From positions 4,811,501-4,875,500 of the forward strand of contig NZ_JAUSZH010000001.1 of NCBI RefSeq assembly GCF_030817355.1: a stretch of DNA of 64,000 nucleotides, given 5' to 3'. The position numbers and the translations under genes are program-made. Of this stretch, positions 19,991 to 29,541 are shown piece by piece; the first letter of the stretch is position 1; every line of letters starts with the position of its first letter. The notes beneath the pieces were generated by a model. It was not told where the DNA came from, made no database searches, and saw only the letters and a list, made by a program, of their open reading frames with translations. This stretch comes from Streptomyces sp. V1I1 (GTDB lineage Bacteria > Actinomycetota > Actinomycetes > Streptomycetales > Streptomycetaceae).

Positions 19991-20767
19991 GTGGTTCGTA
20001 TCCGGGTCCTGGTGGTGGACGACCACCGAATCTTCGCCGAGTCGCTCGCTGCCGCCCTCGCGGCCGAGCCCGATGTCGACGTCGCCGCGGCCGGCAGCGG
20101 CCCCGCCGCGCTGCGGTGTCTGGAGCGGGCGGCCGCCGAAGGACGCAGGTTCGACGTCATGCTCGTCGACGCCGACCTCGGCGACCAGGTCGTGCCCGGC
20201 GCCCGTGCCGTCGTCGCCCGCGCCGTGCCGGACAACGGCGAGGACGGCCTCGTCGACGGCATCTCCCTGGTCGCGGGCGTCCGTTCCGGCCAGCTCGCGG
20301 TCCGTACCGTCGTGCTCGCCGAGAAGGACGACCCGCGCCGTGCCGCCCTCGCGCTCCAGGCCGGCGCCTCCGGCTGGGTCGCCAAGGACTGCTCCCTGCA
20401 GCGGCTGCTCGCGGTGATACGAGGCGTCCTGCGGGACGAGACGCATCTGCCGCCCGCCCTGCTCACCGGCGTACTGCGGGAGTTGACCGCGGCGCGCAAG
20501 CACCGCACCGAGAGTGAGCGGCTCGTGGAGTCGCTCACGCCACGCGAGCGCGAGGTACTGCGCTGCATGGTCGCCGGTCTGGGGCGCAAAGCCGTGGCCG
20601 AGCGCCTCTTCCTGTCCCCGCACACCGTCCGGACGCATATGCAGAACGTTCTGGGGAAACTGGGCGTGCATTCCACGCTCGCCGCGGTCGCCCTCGCCCG
20701 CCGCGCCGGCGTCGGCCCGGTCGACCTAGCCGGGGATGTTGTCGAACGGGGCGGTCAACTGGCGTAG
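19991..20767 (+). CDS. NarL/LuxR-family response regulator
   Basis: The protein has about 258 residues. GTG 19991 is preferred because GGGGG lies five bases upstream; GTG 19985 is possible. The receiver is complete: VLVVDDHRIFAESL, phosphoacceptor region FDVMLVDADLGD, and the conserved Lys in SGWVAKD. The spacing between the Asp strand and the next strand is longer than usual, with about 30 extra residues (VVPGARAVVARAVPDNGEDGLVDG). The HTH is LTPREREVLRCMVAGLGRKAVAERLFLSPHTVRTHMQNVLGKLG. No kinase gene is adjacent. Its 3' end overlaps the convergent tamR gene by 42 bp. Confidence 0.88.
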   Translation: MVRIRVLVVDDHRIFAESLAAALAAEPDVDVAAAGSGPAALRCLERAAAEGRRFDVMLVDADLGDQVVPGARAVVARAVPDNGEDGLVDGISLVAGVRSGQLAVRTVVLAEKDDPRRAALALQAGASGWVAKDCSLQRLLAVIRGVLRDETHLPPALLTGVLRELTAARKHRTESERLVESLTPREREVLRCMVAGLGRKAVAERLFLSPHTVRTHMQNVLGKLGVHSTLAAVALARRAGVGPVDLAGDVVERGGQLA

Positions 20768-21223
20768 CAGCGCGGCCAGTTCCGCCCGTTGCGCCCGCGA
20801 CAGCTCCGCCAGGATCGCGCGCTCCTGCGCGAGCAGCCCGGCCAGCGCCTGGTCCGCGCGGTCCCGCCCCTCGGGCGTGAGCCGCACCAGCACCCCGCGC
20901 CGGTCGGAGGGGTCCGGCAGTCGCTCCACCAGGTCCTTCTTGGCGAGCCGGTCGATGCGGTTGGTCATGGTGCCCGAGGTGACCAGCGTCTGGGTCAGCA
21001 ACTGGCCGGGTGAGAGCTGGTACGGAGCCCCCGCGCGCCGCAGCGAGGTCAGTACGTCGAACTCCCACGGCTCGAGATTGTGCTCGGCGAAGGCGAGCCG
21101 ACGGGCCCGGTCCAGATGGCGGGCGAGCCTGGAGACGCGGCTGAGCACCTCAAGCGGTTCCACGTCGAGGTCGGGGCGCTCACGGCGCCATGCTGCGACC
21201 AGTCGATCGACCTCGTCCTCCAT
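20726..21223 (-). CDS. tamR: MarR-family regulator, TamR type
   Basis: The protein has 165 residues. It has a winged helix typical of MarR (WEFDVLTSLRRAG..LSPGQLLTQTLVTSGTMTNRIDRLAKKDLVERLPDPSDRRGVLVRLT). It is divergent from the trans-aconitate methyltransferase gene across a 131-bp spacer with a perfect palindrome. This is the arrangement described for TamR in Streptomyces coelicolor, where the repressor responds to citrate/aconitate-type ligands under oxidative stress; the assignment rests on this synteny and on the family. The 3' end overlaps the LuxR gene on the other strand. Confidence 0.88.
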   Translation of the reverse strand: MEDEVDRLVAAWRRERPDLDVEPLEVLSRVSRLARHLDRARRLAFAEHNLEPWEFDVLTSLRRAGAPYQLSPGQLLTQTLVTSGTMTNRIDRLAKKDLVERLPDPSDRRGVLVRLTPEGRDRADQALAGLLAQERAILAELSRAQRAELAALLRQLTAPFDNIPG

Positions 21224-21258
21224 GTCGATCAGTGTAGAGGGTCTGTCGATGTGAAGTC

Positions 21259-21272
21259 TCTTGACGTCAAGA
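21259..21272. promoter_or_regulatory. Palindromic operator between tamR and tam
   Basis: TCTTGACGTCAAGA is a perfect 14-bp palindrome midway between the divergent starts. It has the size and A/T-flanked form of a MarR dimer site. The embedded TTGACG could serve as a -35 box, so binding would block transcription. Confidence 0.75.
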
Positions 21273-21354
21273 TATATTCGGGCTCAGGCTTGGGCATGGT
21301 CGGGCCGGGACTTCGTTCCGTTTCGGCGCACCGTTCCTGCAAGGGGGCTCGAAC

Positions 21355-22176
21355 ATGCATTCCGTACCAACCTGGGATCCACATCAATACCTGCGTCACG
21401 CCGGGCATCGCACCCGCCCGTTCATCGATCTGCTCGCCCGGATACCGCAGCTACCGAATCGCGATATGCCCGCCCGTATCGCGGACATCGGCTGCGGCCC
21501 CGGAAACGTCACTGCACTCCTCGCCGACCGCTGGCCCACCGCCCACATCACCGGCTTCGACCTTTCGCCCGAGATGCTCGCCATCGCCGACAAAGAACAC
21601 GCCGGTACCACATTCGGCGGCGGCTGGCTCGACTTCAGGCCCGCCGACGCCGCGCACTGGACGCCCGACGAGCCTTACGACCTGATCGTCTCCAACGCGG
21701 CCCTGCAATGGGTGCCCAACCACCCCGAATCGTTTCCCCTCTGGATCGAGAACCTGGCCCCGGGCGGCACCCTCGCCTTCCAGGTCCCCGGCAACTTCAC
21801 CTCACCCAGCCACGCACTCCTCGGCGAGCTCTGCGAAACCCCGCAGTGGCGCGCCCGCCTCGGCGACCACGGTCGCCGCTTCGTACACATACTGGAGCCC
21901 GCCGACTACCTCGCCCGCCTGGTTGACCTCGGCTGCCGGACGGACACCTGGGAGACCACGTACTACCAACTCCTCACCGGGGACGACCCGGTGCTGGACT
22001 GGGTCAAGGGCACCGCCCTGCGCCCGGTCCTCACCGAGCTCGCGGACGAGCCCGACGCCGCGAACGAATTCCTCGCCCAGTACCGCGATCTGCTCCGCAA
22101 GGCCTACCCGCCGGGCCCGCACGGCACGGTGTTCCCGTTCCGCCGGATCTTCGCCGTCGCACGAAGGGGGTCGTGA
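21355..22176 (+). CDS. tam: Trans-aconitate 2-methyltransferase
   Basis: The protein has 273 residues from ATG 21355 after CAAGGGGG. It is a class I SAM methyltransferase: motif I ADIGCGPGNVTALLA, motif II ITGFDLSPEML, motif IV DLIVSNAALQWV, followed by FPLWIENLAPGGTLAFQVPGNF, which is characteristic of Tam. The N-terminal WDPHQYLRHAGHRTRPFIDLLARI also fits. It methylates trans-aconitate, a by-product that inhibits aconitase. Its transcription is probably controlled by TamR at 21259-21272. Confidence 0.93.
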   Translation: MHSVPTWDPHQYLRHAGHRTRPFIDLLARIPQLPNRDMPARIADIGCGPGNVTALLADRWPTAHITGFDLSPEMLAIADKEHAGTTFGGGWLDFRPADAAHWTPDEPYDLIVSNAALQWVPNHPESFPLWIENLAPGGTLAFQVPGNFTSPSHALLGELCETPQWRARLGDHGRRFVHILEPADYLARLVDLGCRTDTWETTYYQLLTGDDPVLDWVKGTALRPVLTELADEPDAANEFLAQYRDLLRKAYPPGPHGTVFPFRRIFAVARRGS

Positions 22177-22215
22177 TGCCGATCGTCGACCGTGTGACGG
22201 CGTGCTGAGCACGCG

Positions 22216-22260
22216 GGAGCGCCCCGCCCCCGGTCATAGACCGGTCAGACGGGGCGCTCC
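22216..22260. terminator. Bidirectional terminator between convergent tam and the FG-GAP gene
   Basis: GGAGCGCCCCG (22216-22226) pairs with CGGGGCGCTCC (22250-22260). An inner CCGGTC/ACCGGT-type stem is nested inside. Short T-rich sequence GTTGTTCT follows on the plus strand. Confidence 0.8.
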
Positions 22261-22268
22261 GTTGTTCT

Positions 22269-24026
22269 CTAGTACAGGTTGCTGTACGTGTTCCAGCCGT
22301 TGCCGATCTTGGCCTTGGTGTTGAACCCGCCCGTGGCCTTGGCGGTGTAGCGGTACAGCTCCCCCGCCGCGTTGGCGCCGACCAGGTCCGCCCGTCCGTC
22401 GCCGTCGAGGTCGCCGGGGGCCGACAGCTTGGTGTACGTGTTCCAGCCCGAGCCGATCAGCGTCCTCGCCTTGAACGGCGCCGAGCTGACGCCCGTACCG
22501 GCGTAGAGATACAGCCTGCCGTCGCTGCCGCGGGCGATCAGGTCGCTGCGGCCGTCGCCGTTGACGTCACCTGCGCCGAGCAGCTTGTTGAACCCGTTCC
22601 AGCCGGTGCCGACCTTGAGCCGGGCGGCGAACTTCGAACCCGTGCCGTCCCCGCGGTACAGATACAGCGCACCGGAGCCGTCACGCGCCAGCAGGTCGCC
22701 CTTGCCGTCGCCGTTCAGGTCGCCGGGGCCGACGAGGAGGTTGTAGACACCCCAGCCGCTGCCGATCACGTGGACTTCGCCCGACGAGTGGCTGAGGTTG
22801 TACAGCGTGCCGTTGTACAGCTCGAGAATGTCGGCGAAGCCGTTGAGGTCGAGCGAGGAGGTGAAGGTGAGCTTCGTCCCCTTGAAACCGCCGATCTCGC
22901 TGACCTGGTCACGGGCGCTGAGCAGGCCGTTGTTCAGCGCGTAGTACGTGAACAGTGTGCCGTTGGTGTCCAGCCCGAGGACCTCGTCCTTGCCGAGATG
23001 CGGGTTGTTGCCCGCGCCGGCGAACTGCGCTACCGCGTTCCAGCCCGACCCGCCCGACACGCGCGGGAGGAACTCGCCCGTCCCCGTGGACTCGTAGGTG
23101 TACAGCAGGCCCGACGGCGTACGGGCCACGAGGTCGCCGAGACCGTCGCCGCTCTGGTCGTCGAGGCTGAGGATCTGGTTGTAGCCGTTCCAGCCGGGGC
23201 CGACGCTGACGCGGCCCTTGAAGGGCGAGTCGGGGTTGGGGTTGCCGGAGTAGAAGAACAGCTCGCCGCCCGGCGTACGGGCGAAGAGGTCGGCGATGGC
23301 GTCGCTGTTGACGTCGTTCACGCCGATGAGCTGGTCGTACGCGCCCCAGCCGGAGCCGACCTTGACCCGGGCGGCCATGGGGGCGGCTGCCCCCGGCGTC
23401 GTCCGGTACAGGTACAGGTCGCCCGAGGGCGTACGCGCGAGGATGTCGCCGCTGCCGTCGCCGGTAAGGTCGCCGGGCGAGAAGACCTTGTTGTACGCCT
23501 GCCAGCCCACCCCGGACCAGATGATCGTGCCGTGGTCGGGGGAGCTCCGGTAGGCCGAGAGCCGGCCGCTCGACAGCAGGGTGAAGTGGACCGGTCCGGC
23601 CTCCTCGAGACCGGCGACCGAGAAGACGTCCTTGAACGTCTCGTTCGCAGTCTCACTGGTGTCGAAGAGGTACTCGTAGGAAGTGGTGCCACTGGTCGGC
23701 GCCACGTAGATCCTGCCGTTGCCGGCACGGTAGAGAAGATCGGTGAAGCCGTCGCCGTCGATGTCGCTGCGCGGTTTGGCGACCGGGACGGCGGCCGCGC
23801 CGACCGCGGAGTGCTGCTTGGCGCCGTGCCTGGGAAGCGTCAGCTTCGGCTGCTCAATGCTCGGCCTGGTCTGCTCGACCGGCGCGGGCGGCGGCACGCT
23901 GTCGTCGGCCGCCGCAGGGACGGCGAGCAGCATGCCTGCCGAGACGGCGAGTGCCGTGCAGGCCGCGATCCTGCGGGCGCGTCTGAAGCGCACGCCGACG
24001 GGACGGCCGGGTTCCACTGAAGACAA
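22269..24026 (-). CDS. Secreted FG-GAP/VCBS repeat protein
   Basis: The protein has about 585 residues. The start is uncertain: TTG at 24026 or GTG at 24017, both after AGGGGGGGACC. The signal peptide is clear (RRARRIAACTALAVSAGMLLAVPAAA). The mature part is a series of about eight FG-GAP repeats with calcium-binding cores such as DIDGDGFTDLL, DLTGDGSGDIL, DQSGDGLGDLV, DLNGDGKGDLL, DVNGDGRSDLI and DLDGDGRADLV, forming a beta-propeller outside the cell. The fourth and sixth units are degenerate (DVNSDAIADLF, DLNGFADIL). No catalytic domain is attached; such proteins usually bind surfaces or polysaccharide. It stands alone between terminators. Confidence 0.88.
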   Translation of the reverse strand: MSSVEPGRPVGVRFRRARRIAACTALAVSAGMLLAVPAAADDSVPPPAPVEQTRPSIEQPKLTLPRHGAKQHSAVGAAAVPVAKPRSDIDGDGFTDLLYRAGNGRIYVAPTSGTTSYEYLFDTSETANETFKDVFSVAGLEEAGPVHFTLLSSGRLSAYRSSPDHGTIIWSGVGWQAYNKVFSPGDLTGDGSGDILARTPSGDLYLYRTTPGAAAPMAARVKVGSGWGAYDQLIGVNDVNSDAIADLFARTPGGELFFYSGNPNPDSPFKGRVSVGPGWNGYNQILSLDDQSGDGLGDLVARTPSGLLYTYESTGTGEFLPRVSGGSGWNAVAQFAGAGNNPHLGKDEVLGLDTNGTLFTYYALNNGLLSARDQVSEIGGFKGTKLTFTSSLDLNGFADILELYNGTLYNLSHSSGEVHVIGSGWGVYNLLVGPGDLNGDGKGDLLARDGSGALYLYRGDGTGSKFAARLKVGTGWNGFNKLLGAGDVNGDGRSDLIARGSDGRLYLYAGTGVSSAPFKARTLIGSGWNTYTKLSAPGDLDGDGRADLVGANAAGELYRYTAKATGGFNTKAKIGNGWNTYSNLY

Positions 24027-24169
24027 GGTCCCCCCCTGGGGAAAATGGTGGAACCGGGTTGAAGACGTTCGCAGTTGCTCTTTTTGAGTGGCGAACCGTT
24101 CCCCGGATAATCGCAAATTCTACAACTGTGGAATCCGGGCCGGTAGATGGACAGGGGACCGAAGAGGCG

Positions 24170-24859
24170 TCAGTTCTTGCGGTGCCCTATCAGCCGCGGC
24201 TTCTGCTCAAGACCGTCCAGGCCGTGCCATGCCAGATTCACCAGATGCGCCGCGACCTCCGCCTTCTTCGGCCGGCGGGCGTCCACCCACCACTGGCCGG
24301 TCAGCGCGACCATGCCGACCAGCGCCTGCGCGTACAGCGGGGCGAGCTTCGGGTCGAAGCCCCGGGTCTTGAACTCGAGGCCGAGGATGTCCTCGACCTG
24401 GGTGGCGATATCGCTGATCAACGAGGCGAAGGTGCCGGTCGACTGGGCGACCGGGGAGTCCCGGACGAGGATGCGGAACCCGTCCGTATACCTCTCGATG
24501 TAGTCGAGGAGCGCGAACGCCGCCTGCTCCAGCAGCTCCCGCGGATGCCCCGCGGTCAGCGCGCTCGTCACCATGTCGAGCAGCTGGCGCATCTCGCGGT
24601 CCACCACGACGGCGTACAGCCCCTCCTTGCCGCCGAAGTGCTCGTACACCACCGGTTTGGAGACGCCCGCCTTCGCGGCGATCTCCTCGACCGACGTGCC
24701 CTCGAAACCCTTCTCGGCGAACAGGGTGCGGCCGATGTCCAGCAGCTGCTCCCGGCGCTCCGCCCCGGTCATCCGGACCCGGCGCGCGCGCCGGCTCCCG
24801 GAGGGCCGGCTCTTGTCCGGTTTGCTGGTACTGCCGTCGATCGCCACGTCGCCAATCAT
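24170..24859 (-). CDS. TetR-family regulator coupled to the desaturase
   Basis: The protein has 229 residues from ATG at 24859, which overlaps the desaturase stop (ATGA). The HTH is RREQLLDIGRTLFAEKGFEGTSVEEIAAKAGVSKPVVYEHFGGKEGLY. A basic Ser/Arg-rich leader of about 30 residues precedes it, and the C-terminal ligand domain contains TGQWWVDARRPKKAEVAAHLVNLAWHGL. Sharing a transcript with a fatty acid desaturase suggests that it senses an acyl-CoA and controls membrane fluidity genes, as inferred from context. The twin dyads at 25877-25905 are the best candidate operator. Confidence 0.9.
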   Translation of the reverse strand: MIGDVAIDGSTSKPDKSRPSGSRRARRVRMTGAERREQLLDIGRTLFAEKGFEGTSVEEIAAKAGVSKPVVYEHFGGKEGLYAVVVDREMRQLLDMVTSALTAGHPRELLEQAAFALLDYIERYTDGFRILVRDSPVAQSTGTFASLISDIATQVEDILGLEFKTRGFDPKLAPLYAQALVGMVALTGQWWVDARRPKKAEVAAHLVNLAWHGLDGLEQKPRLIGHRKN

Positions 24860-25836
24860 GCCGCGTCGGCGGTGTCGCTCTTGCGGCGGGCGTCGATACG
24901 GGACGCATCGGGCCAGCGCACGTCGTACGCCCAGCCCAGCTGCTCGAACCAGCGGATGATCCGGGCGCTGGAGTCGATCTGGCCGCGCAGCACGCCGTGG
25001 CGTGCGCTCGTCGGGTCGGCGTGGTGCAGGTTGTGCCAGGACTCGCCGCAGGACAGCACCGCGAGCCACCACACATTGCCCGAGCGGTCACGTGATTTGA
25101 AGGGGCGCTTGCCGACCGCGTGGCAGATGGAGTTGATCGACCACGTGACGTGGTGCAGCAGGCAGACGCGGACCAGCGAACCCCAGAAGAAGGCGGTGAA
25201 CGCCCCCCACCACGACATGGTGACCAGACCGCCGATCAGCGGCGGGACGGCCAGCGAGAGGATCGTCCAGTAGATGAAGTCGCGGGAGATCCGGCGGATC
25301 GCCCCGTCCTTGATCAGATCCGGCGCGTACTTGTGCTGGGGCGTCCGCTCCTCGTCGAACATCCAGCCGATGTGTGCCCACCACAGGCCCTTCATCAGCG
25401 CGGGGACGGTCTCGCCGAAGCGCCACGGCGAGTGCGGGTCACCCTCCGCGTCCGAGAACTTGTGGTGCCTTCGGTGGTCGGCCACCCAGCGCACCAGCGG
25501 GCCCTCGACGGCCAGCGAGCCCATGATCGCGAGCGCGATGCGCAGCGGGCGCTTCGCCTTGAAGGCGCCGTGCGTGAAATAGCGGTGGAAGCCGATCGTG
25601 ATGCCGTGGCAGCCGATGTAGTACATCGCCACCAGCAGGCCCAGATCGAGCCAGCTCACGCCCCAGCCCCAGGCCAGCGGCACCGCCGCGAGCAGGGCGA
25701 CAAAGGGCACCGTGATGAACAGCAGCAGGGCGATCTGCTCGATCGACCGCTTGCTGTCCCCGCCCAGGGTGGCGGAAGGGAGGTCGGGCGACGGCGTCTG
25801 AGGGACTTCGTCCAGCAGATCAGGGCTTGTCGTCAT
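24856..25836 (-). CDS. Membrane acyl-CoA/acyl-lipid delta-9 desaturase
   Basis: The protein has 326 residues from ATG at 25836, with AGGGGAA upstream on the minus strand. Four membrane helices surround three histidine boxes: HRYFTH, HRRHH and HNLHH, which bind the di-iron centre. Segments such as GCHGITIGFHRY and ESWHNLHHADPTSARHGV are typical of stearoyl-CoA-type desaturases. It introduces a double bond into saturated acyl chains at the membrane. It is the first gene of a two-gene unit with the TetR regulator and is divergent from ppc. Confidence 0.94.
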   Translation of the reverse strand: MTTSPDLLDEVPQTPSPDLPSATLGGDSKRSIEQIALLLFITVPFVALLAAVPLAWGWGVSWLDLGLLVAMYYIGCHGITIGFHRYFTHGAFKAKRPLRIALAIMGSLAVEGPLVRWVADHRRHHKFSDAEGDPHSPWRFGETVPALMKGLWWAHIGWMFDEERTPQHKYAPDLIKDGAIRRISRDFIYWTILSLAVPPLIGGLVTMSWWGAFTAFFWGSLVRVCLLHHVTWSINSICHAVGKRPFKSRDRSGNVWWLAVLSCGESWHNLHHADPTSARHGVLRGQIDSSARIIRWFEQLGWAYDVRWPDASRIDARRKSDTADAA

Positions 25837-25876
25837 GGGGTTCCCCTGTGGGGTGAGAGGTACAACAGAAACCGCA

Positions 25877-25905
25877 TTACGGACGCGTAACCTACGGCAT
25901 CGTAA
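25877..25905. promoter_or_regulatory. Twin dyad operator upstream of the desaturase
   Basis: TTACGGACGCGTAA (25877-25890) is a TTACG-N4-CGTAA dyad. A second, one-mismatch copy, CTACGGCATCGTAA, follows at 25892-25905 with a 15-bp period. The pair lies 41 bp upstream of the desaturase start and fits binding of two TetR dimers. Confidence 0.65.
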
Positions 25906-26049
25906 GTATGGCAGTGCGCAGCCTCGCGGCAAGAGACCTGTGGATAACGTCAGGGAAATGGACACCTATCCTGGGTGTCGTCGGACAGCGCGGTCCGCAG
26001 CCTCCAGAACCCCTCCAGACGTGCTCAAACACTGCAAGGAGCCGCACCT

Positions 26050-28779
26050 GTGAGCAGTGCCGACCAGACCCCCACCGCCAGCGCCGAAATGCGCGCCGAC
26101 ATCCGCCGCCTGGGCGATCTGCTGGGCGAGACCCTCGTCCGGCAGGAGGGCCCCGAGCTCCTTGAGCTCGTCGAGCGGGTCCGGGCGCTGACGCGCAGTG
26201 ACGGTGAGGCCGCAGCCGAGCTGCTCGGCGACACCGACCTGGAGACCGCGGCCAAGCTGGTGCGCGCCTTCTCCACCTACTTCCATCTGGCGAACGTCAC
26301 CGAGCAGGTGCACCGGGGCCATGAGATGCGTGAGCGGCGGGCCGCCGAGGGCGGGCTGCTGGCCCGTACCGCGGACCGGCTCAAGGACGCCGACCCCGAG
26401 CATCTGCGCCAGACCGTCAAGAATCTGAACGTACGGCCGGTCTTCACCGCGCACCCGACCGAGGCGGCCCGGCGTTCCGTACTGAACAAGCTGCGCCGTA
26501 TCGCCGAACTCCTCGAGGCCCCGGTCAGCCCGGCCGACCGGCGCCGGCACGATCTGCGGCTCGCCGAGAACATCGACCTGATCTGGCAGACCGACGAGCT
26601 GCGTGTGGTGCGGCCCGAGCCGGCCGACGAGGCGCGCAACGCGATCTACTACCTCGACGAGCTGCACGCGGGAGCGGTCGGCGACGTGCTGGAGGACCTG
26701 TCCGCGGAGCTGGAGCGGGTCGGCGTCGAACTGCCCCCGGAGACACGGCCGTTGACCTTCGGCACCTGGATCGGCGGCGACCGTGACGGCAACCCCAATG
26801 TCACCCCCGCGGTGACCTGGGAGGTGCTGATCCTGCAGCACGAGCACGGCATCGGCGACGCCATCGAGATCATCGACTATCTGCGCGGACTGCTCTCCAA
26901 CTCCATCCGCTACGCGGGCGCCACGGAGGAGCTGCTCACGTCGTTGCAGAGCGATCTGGAGCGGCTGCCGGAGATCAGCCCCCGCTACAAGCGGCTGAAT
27001 GCCGAGGAGCCGTACCGCCTCAAGGCCACCTGCATCCGGCAGAAGCTCGTCAACACCCGGGAGCGGCTCGCCAAGGGCACGCCGCACGAGGAGGGCCGCG
27101 ACTACCTCGGCACCGGAGAGCTGCTGCACGACCTCACCCTGATCCGGACGTCGCTGCGCGCGCACCGCGGCGGCCTCTTCGCCGACGGCCACATGGACCG
27201 TACGATCCGCACGATCGCGGCGTTCGGGCTTCAGCTCGCGACGATGGACGTACGCGAGCACGCGGACGCGCATCACCATGCGCTCGGGCAGCTCTTCGAC
27301 CGGCTCGGCGAGGAGTCCTGGCGGTACGCGGACATGCCGCGGGACTACCGGCAGAAGCTGCTCGCCAAGGAGCTGCGCTCGCGGCGGCCGCTGGCGCCGA
27401 CGCCCGCGCCGCTGGACGCCGCGGGGCAGAAGACCCTCGGCGTCTTCCACACCGTCAAGGAAGCCTTCGAGCGCTTCGGGCCCGAGGTCATCGAGTCGTA
27501 CATCATCTCGATGTGCCAGGGCGCGGACGACGTCTTCGCCGCGGCGGTGCTGGCGCGTGAGGCCGGGCTGATCGATCTGCACGCGGGCTGGGCGAAGATC
27601 GGCATCGTGCCGCTGCTCGAGACCACGGACGAGCTGAAGGCCGCGGACGTCATCCTCGACGGGATGCTCGCCGACCCCTCCTACCGGCGGCTCGTCTCGC
27701 TGCGGGGCGACGTCCAGGAGGTCATGCTCGGGTACTCCGACTCGTCGAAGTTCGGCGGCATCACCACCTCGCAGTGGGAGATCCACCGGGCGCAGCGCAG
27801 GCTGCGTGATGTGGCGCACCGGTACGGCGTACGGCTGCGGCTCTTCCACGGCCGCGGCGGCACGGTCGGCCGCGGCGGCGGCCCCTCGCACGACGCGATC
27901 CTGGCGCAGCCGTGGGGCACGCTCGAGGGCGAGATCAAGGTGACCGAGCAGGGCGAGGTCATCTCCGACAAGTATCTGATCCCGTCGCTGGCCAGGGAGA
28001 ACCTGGAGCTGACGGTCGCGGCGACGCTGCAGGCGTCCGCGCTGCACACCGCCCCGCGCCAGTCAGACGAGGCGCTGGCCCGCTGGGACGCGGCGATGGA
28101 CACGGTCTCGGACGCGGCGCACTCGGCGTACCGGCGCCTGGTCGAGGACCCGGACCTGCCCGCGTACTTCTTCGCCTCCACGCCGGTGGACCAGCTGGCG
28201 GAGCTGCACCTGGGCTCGCGGCCGTCCCGCCGGCCGGACTCGGGGGCGGGCCTCGACGGTCTGCGGGCCATCCCGTGGGTCTTCGGCTGGACGCAGTCGC
28301 GGCAGATCGTGCCGGGCTGGTTCGGCGTCGGCTCGGGCCTGAAGGCGCTGCGTGAGGCGGGTCTGGACACGGTTCTGGACGAGATGCACGAGCAGTGGCA
28401 CTTCTTCCAGAACTTCATCGCGAACGTCGAGATGACGCTGGCCAAGACGGACCTGCGGATCGCCCGGCACTATGTGGACACGCTCGTCCCCGATGACCTG
28501 AAGCATGTCTTCGCCACGATCGAGGCGGAGCACGCGCTGACGGTCAGCGAAGTCCTGAAGGTCACGGGCGGCGAGCGGCTGCTGGGCTCGAACCCTGTGC
28601 TGCAGCAGACGTTCGGCATCCGCGACGCATATCTGGACCCGATCTCCTACCTGCAGGTCTCGCTGCTTGCGCGCCAGCGCGGGGCGGCGGCCCGGGGCGA
28701 GGAGCCGGACCCGCTGCTGTCGCGGGCGCTGCTGCTGACGGTCAACGGCGTGGCGGCGGGGCTGCGCAACACCGGCTGA
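26050..28779 (+). CDS. ppc: Phosphoenolpyruvate carboxylase
   Basis: The protein has 909 residues from GTG 26050, with AAGGAG at 26036-26041; the longer upstream frame lacks similarity. It carboxylates PEP to oxaloacetate, refilling the TCA cycle. The motifs are complete: [14 protein letters not shown] (catalytic His near residue 134), [23 protein letters not shown], the flexible loop [16 protein letters not shown] (about residues 598-613) and the C-terminal RNTG. It is monocistronic, with a perfect terminator 10 bp after the stop. Confidence 0.97.
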   Translation: MSSADQTPTASAEMRADIRRLGDLLGETLVRQEGPELLELVERVRALTRSDGEAAAELLGDTDLETAAKLVRAFSTYFHLANVTEQVHRGHEMRERRAAEGGLLARTADRLKDADPEHLRQTVKNLNVRPVFTAHPTEAARRSVLNKLRRIAELLEAPVSPADRRRHDLRLAENIDLIWQTDELRVVRPEPADEARNAIYYLDELHAGAVGDVLEDLSAELERVGVELPPETRPLTFGTWIGGDRDGNPNVTPAVTWEVLILQHEHGIGDAIEIIDYLRGLLSNSIRYAGATEELLTSLQSDLERLPEISPRYKRLNAEEPYRLKATCIRQKLVNTRERLAKGTPHEEGRDYLGTGELLHDLTLIRTSLRAHRGGLFADGHMDRTIRTIAAFGLQLATMDVREHADAHHHALGQLFDRLGEESWRYADMPRDYRQKLLAKELRSRRPLAPTPAPLDAAGQKTLGVFHTVKEAFERFGPEVIESYIISMCQGADDVFAAAVLAREAGLIDLHAGWAKIGIVPLLETTDELKAADVILDGMLADPSYRRLVSLRGDVQEVMLGYSDSSKFGGITTSQWEIHRAQRRLRDVAHRYGVRLRLFHGRGGTVGRGGGPSHDAILAQPWGTLEGEIKVTEQGEVISDKYLIPSLARENLELTVAATLQASALHTAPRQSDEALARWDAAMDTVSDAAHSAYRRLVEDPDLPAYFFASTPVDQLAELHLGSRPSRRPDSGAGLDGLRAIPWVFGWTQSRQIVPGWFGVGSGLKALREAGLDTVLDEMHEQWHFFQNFIANVEMTLAKTDLRIARHYVDTLVPDDLKHVFATIEAEHALTVSEVLKVTGGERLLGSNPVLQQTFGIRDAYLDPISYLQVSLLARQRGAAARGEEPDPLLSRALLLTVNGVAAGLRNTG

Positions 28780-28789
28780 CGACACGCGA

Positions 28790-28823
28790 AACGGCCCCCT
28801 CCCCGCGCGGGGAGGGGGCCGTT
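28790..28823 (+). terminator. Terminator after ppc
   Basis: AACGGCCCCCTCCCC (28790-28804) pairs perfectly with GGGGAGGGGGCCGTT (28809-28823) around GCGC. It also serves the convergent sortase-substrate gene. Confidence 0.88.
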
Positions 28824-28869
28824 CTTGGTGCGCGTCAGTGCTTTGGTACTCGGCAGTGCTCAGTGCGCG

Positions 28870-29541
28870 TCAGTGCTGCTGGGCCTTGCGGCGGCGCGCG
28901 ATCAGGTAGCCACCCGCGCCGACCAGGGCCGCGGCGACCGCCGAGATCGCGCCGATCGGGGCGCTCGAACCGGTCTCGGCGAGGTCACCGTCGCCGCCCG
29001 CGGACGGGGACGGGGCGGCCGTCGGAGCCGTGGAGGCGGAAGTGGAGGAGGTGGGCTCCGCCGTCGGCTCCTGTGAGGGCTCCTCGGAGGGCTTCTCCGA
29101 AGGCTTGCCGGTCGGCTCCTCGCTCGGCTTGCCGTCGTCCTCGCAGTCGGTCCAGAAGACCTTGTGCTTGGCCTTGCCGTGCTCGCCGTCGAAGTTCCAG
29201 ACGAGCTTGTAGTGCCCGTCGGGCAGGGTCTTGTCGTCCGTACGGCCGTGACCCTCGCCGTCCAGGGTCAGTGAGCCGGTGTCAGCGACCGTGCCCTTGG
29301 TGCCGGTGGGCGGCATCTCGACGATCTTCCAGTCGACTTTCTGGCCGCCGTCGAAGCCGAAGGCGTCGAGGTAGAAGGAGCAGACGTGCGGCTCGTTCTT
29401 GCGGAGCTCTTCGCCGGTCTTGGCGTCGTGGATTTTCACGGTGCCGTTGTCGCCGGGCGGAGTGGCGAACGCGGATGGAGCGGCCGACAGCGAGAGCGCC
29501 GCTGCTGCCACCAGGGCGCCTGTGGACGTAAGGGTGCGCAT
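28870..29541 (-). CDS. Cell-wall-anchored protein with LAETG sortase motif
   Basis: The protein has 223 residues from ATG at 29541. A signal peptide (ALVAAAALSLSAAPSAFA) is followed by a small beta-rich domain (about 30-130) with cysteines in HVCSFYLDAFGF and FWTDCED that may pair. A Pro/Ser/Glu/Thr linker with repeats of KPSEEP type comes next. The C-terminus has LAETG, a hydrophobic helix and RRRKAQQH, the class E sortase sorting signal common in Streptomyces. It is displayed on the cell wall; its partner is unknown. No sortase gene is in the window. Confidence 0.88.
   Translation of the reverse strand: MRTLTSTGALVAAAALSLSAAPSAFATPPGDNGTVKIHDAKTGEELRKNEPHVCSFYLDAFGFDGGQKVDWKIVEMPPTGTKGTVADTGSLTLDGEGHGRTDDKTLPDGHYKLVWNFDGEHGKAKHKVFWTDCEDDGKPSEEPTGKPSEKPSEEPSQEPTAEPTSSTSASTAPTAAPSPSAGGDGDLAETGSSAPIGAISAVAAALVGAGGYLIARRRKAQQH

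Noticed and set aside
25966..28047. Long open frame opposite ppc
   Set aside because: Shadow of ppc; rich in Arg/Gly/Leu without motifs.
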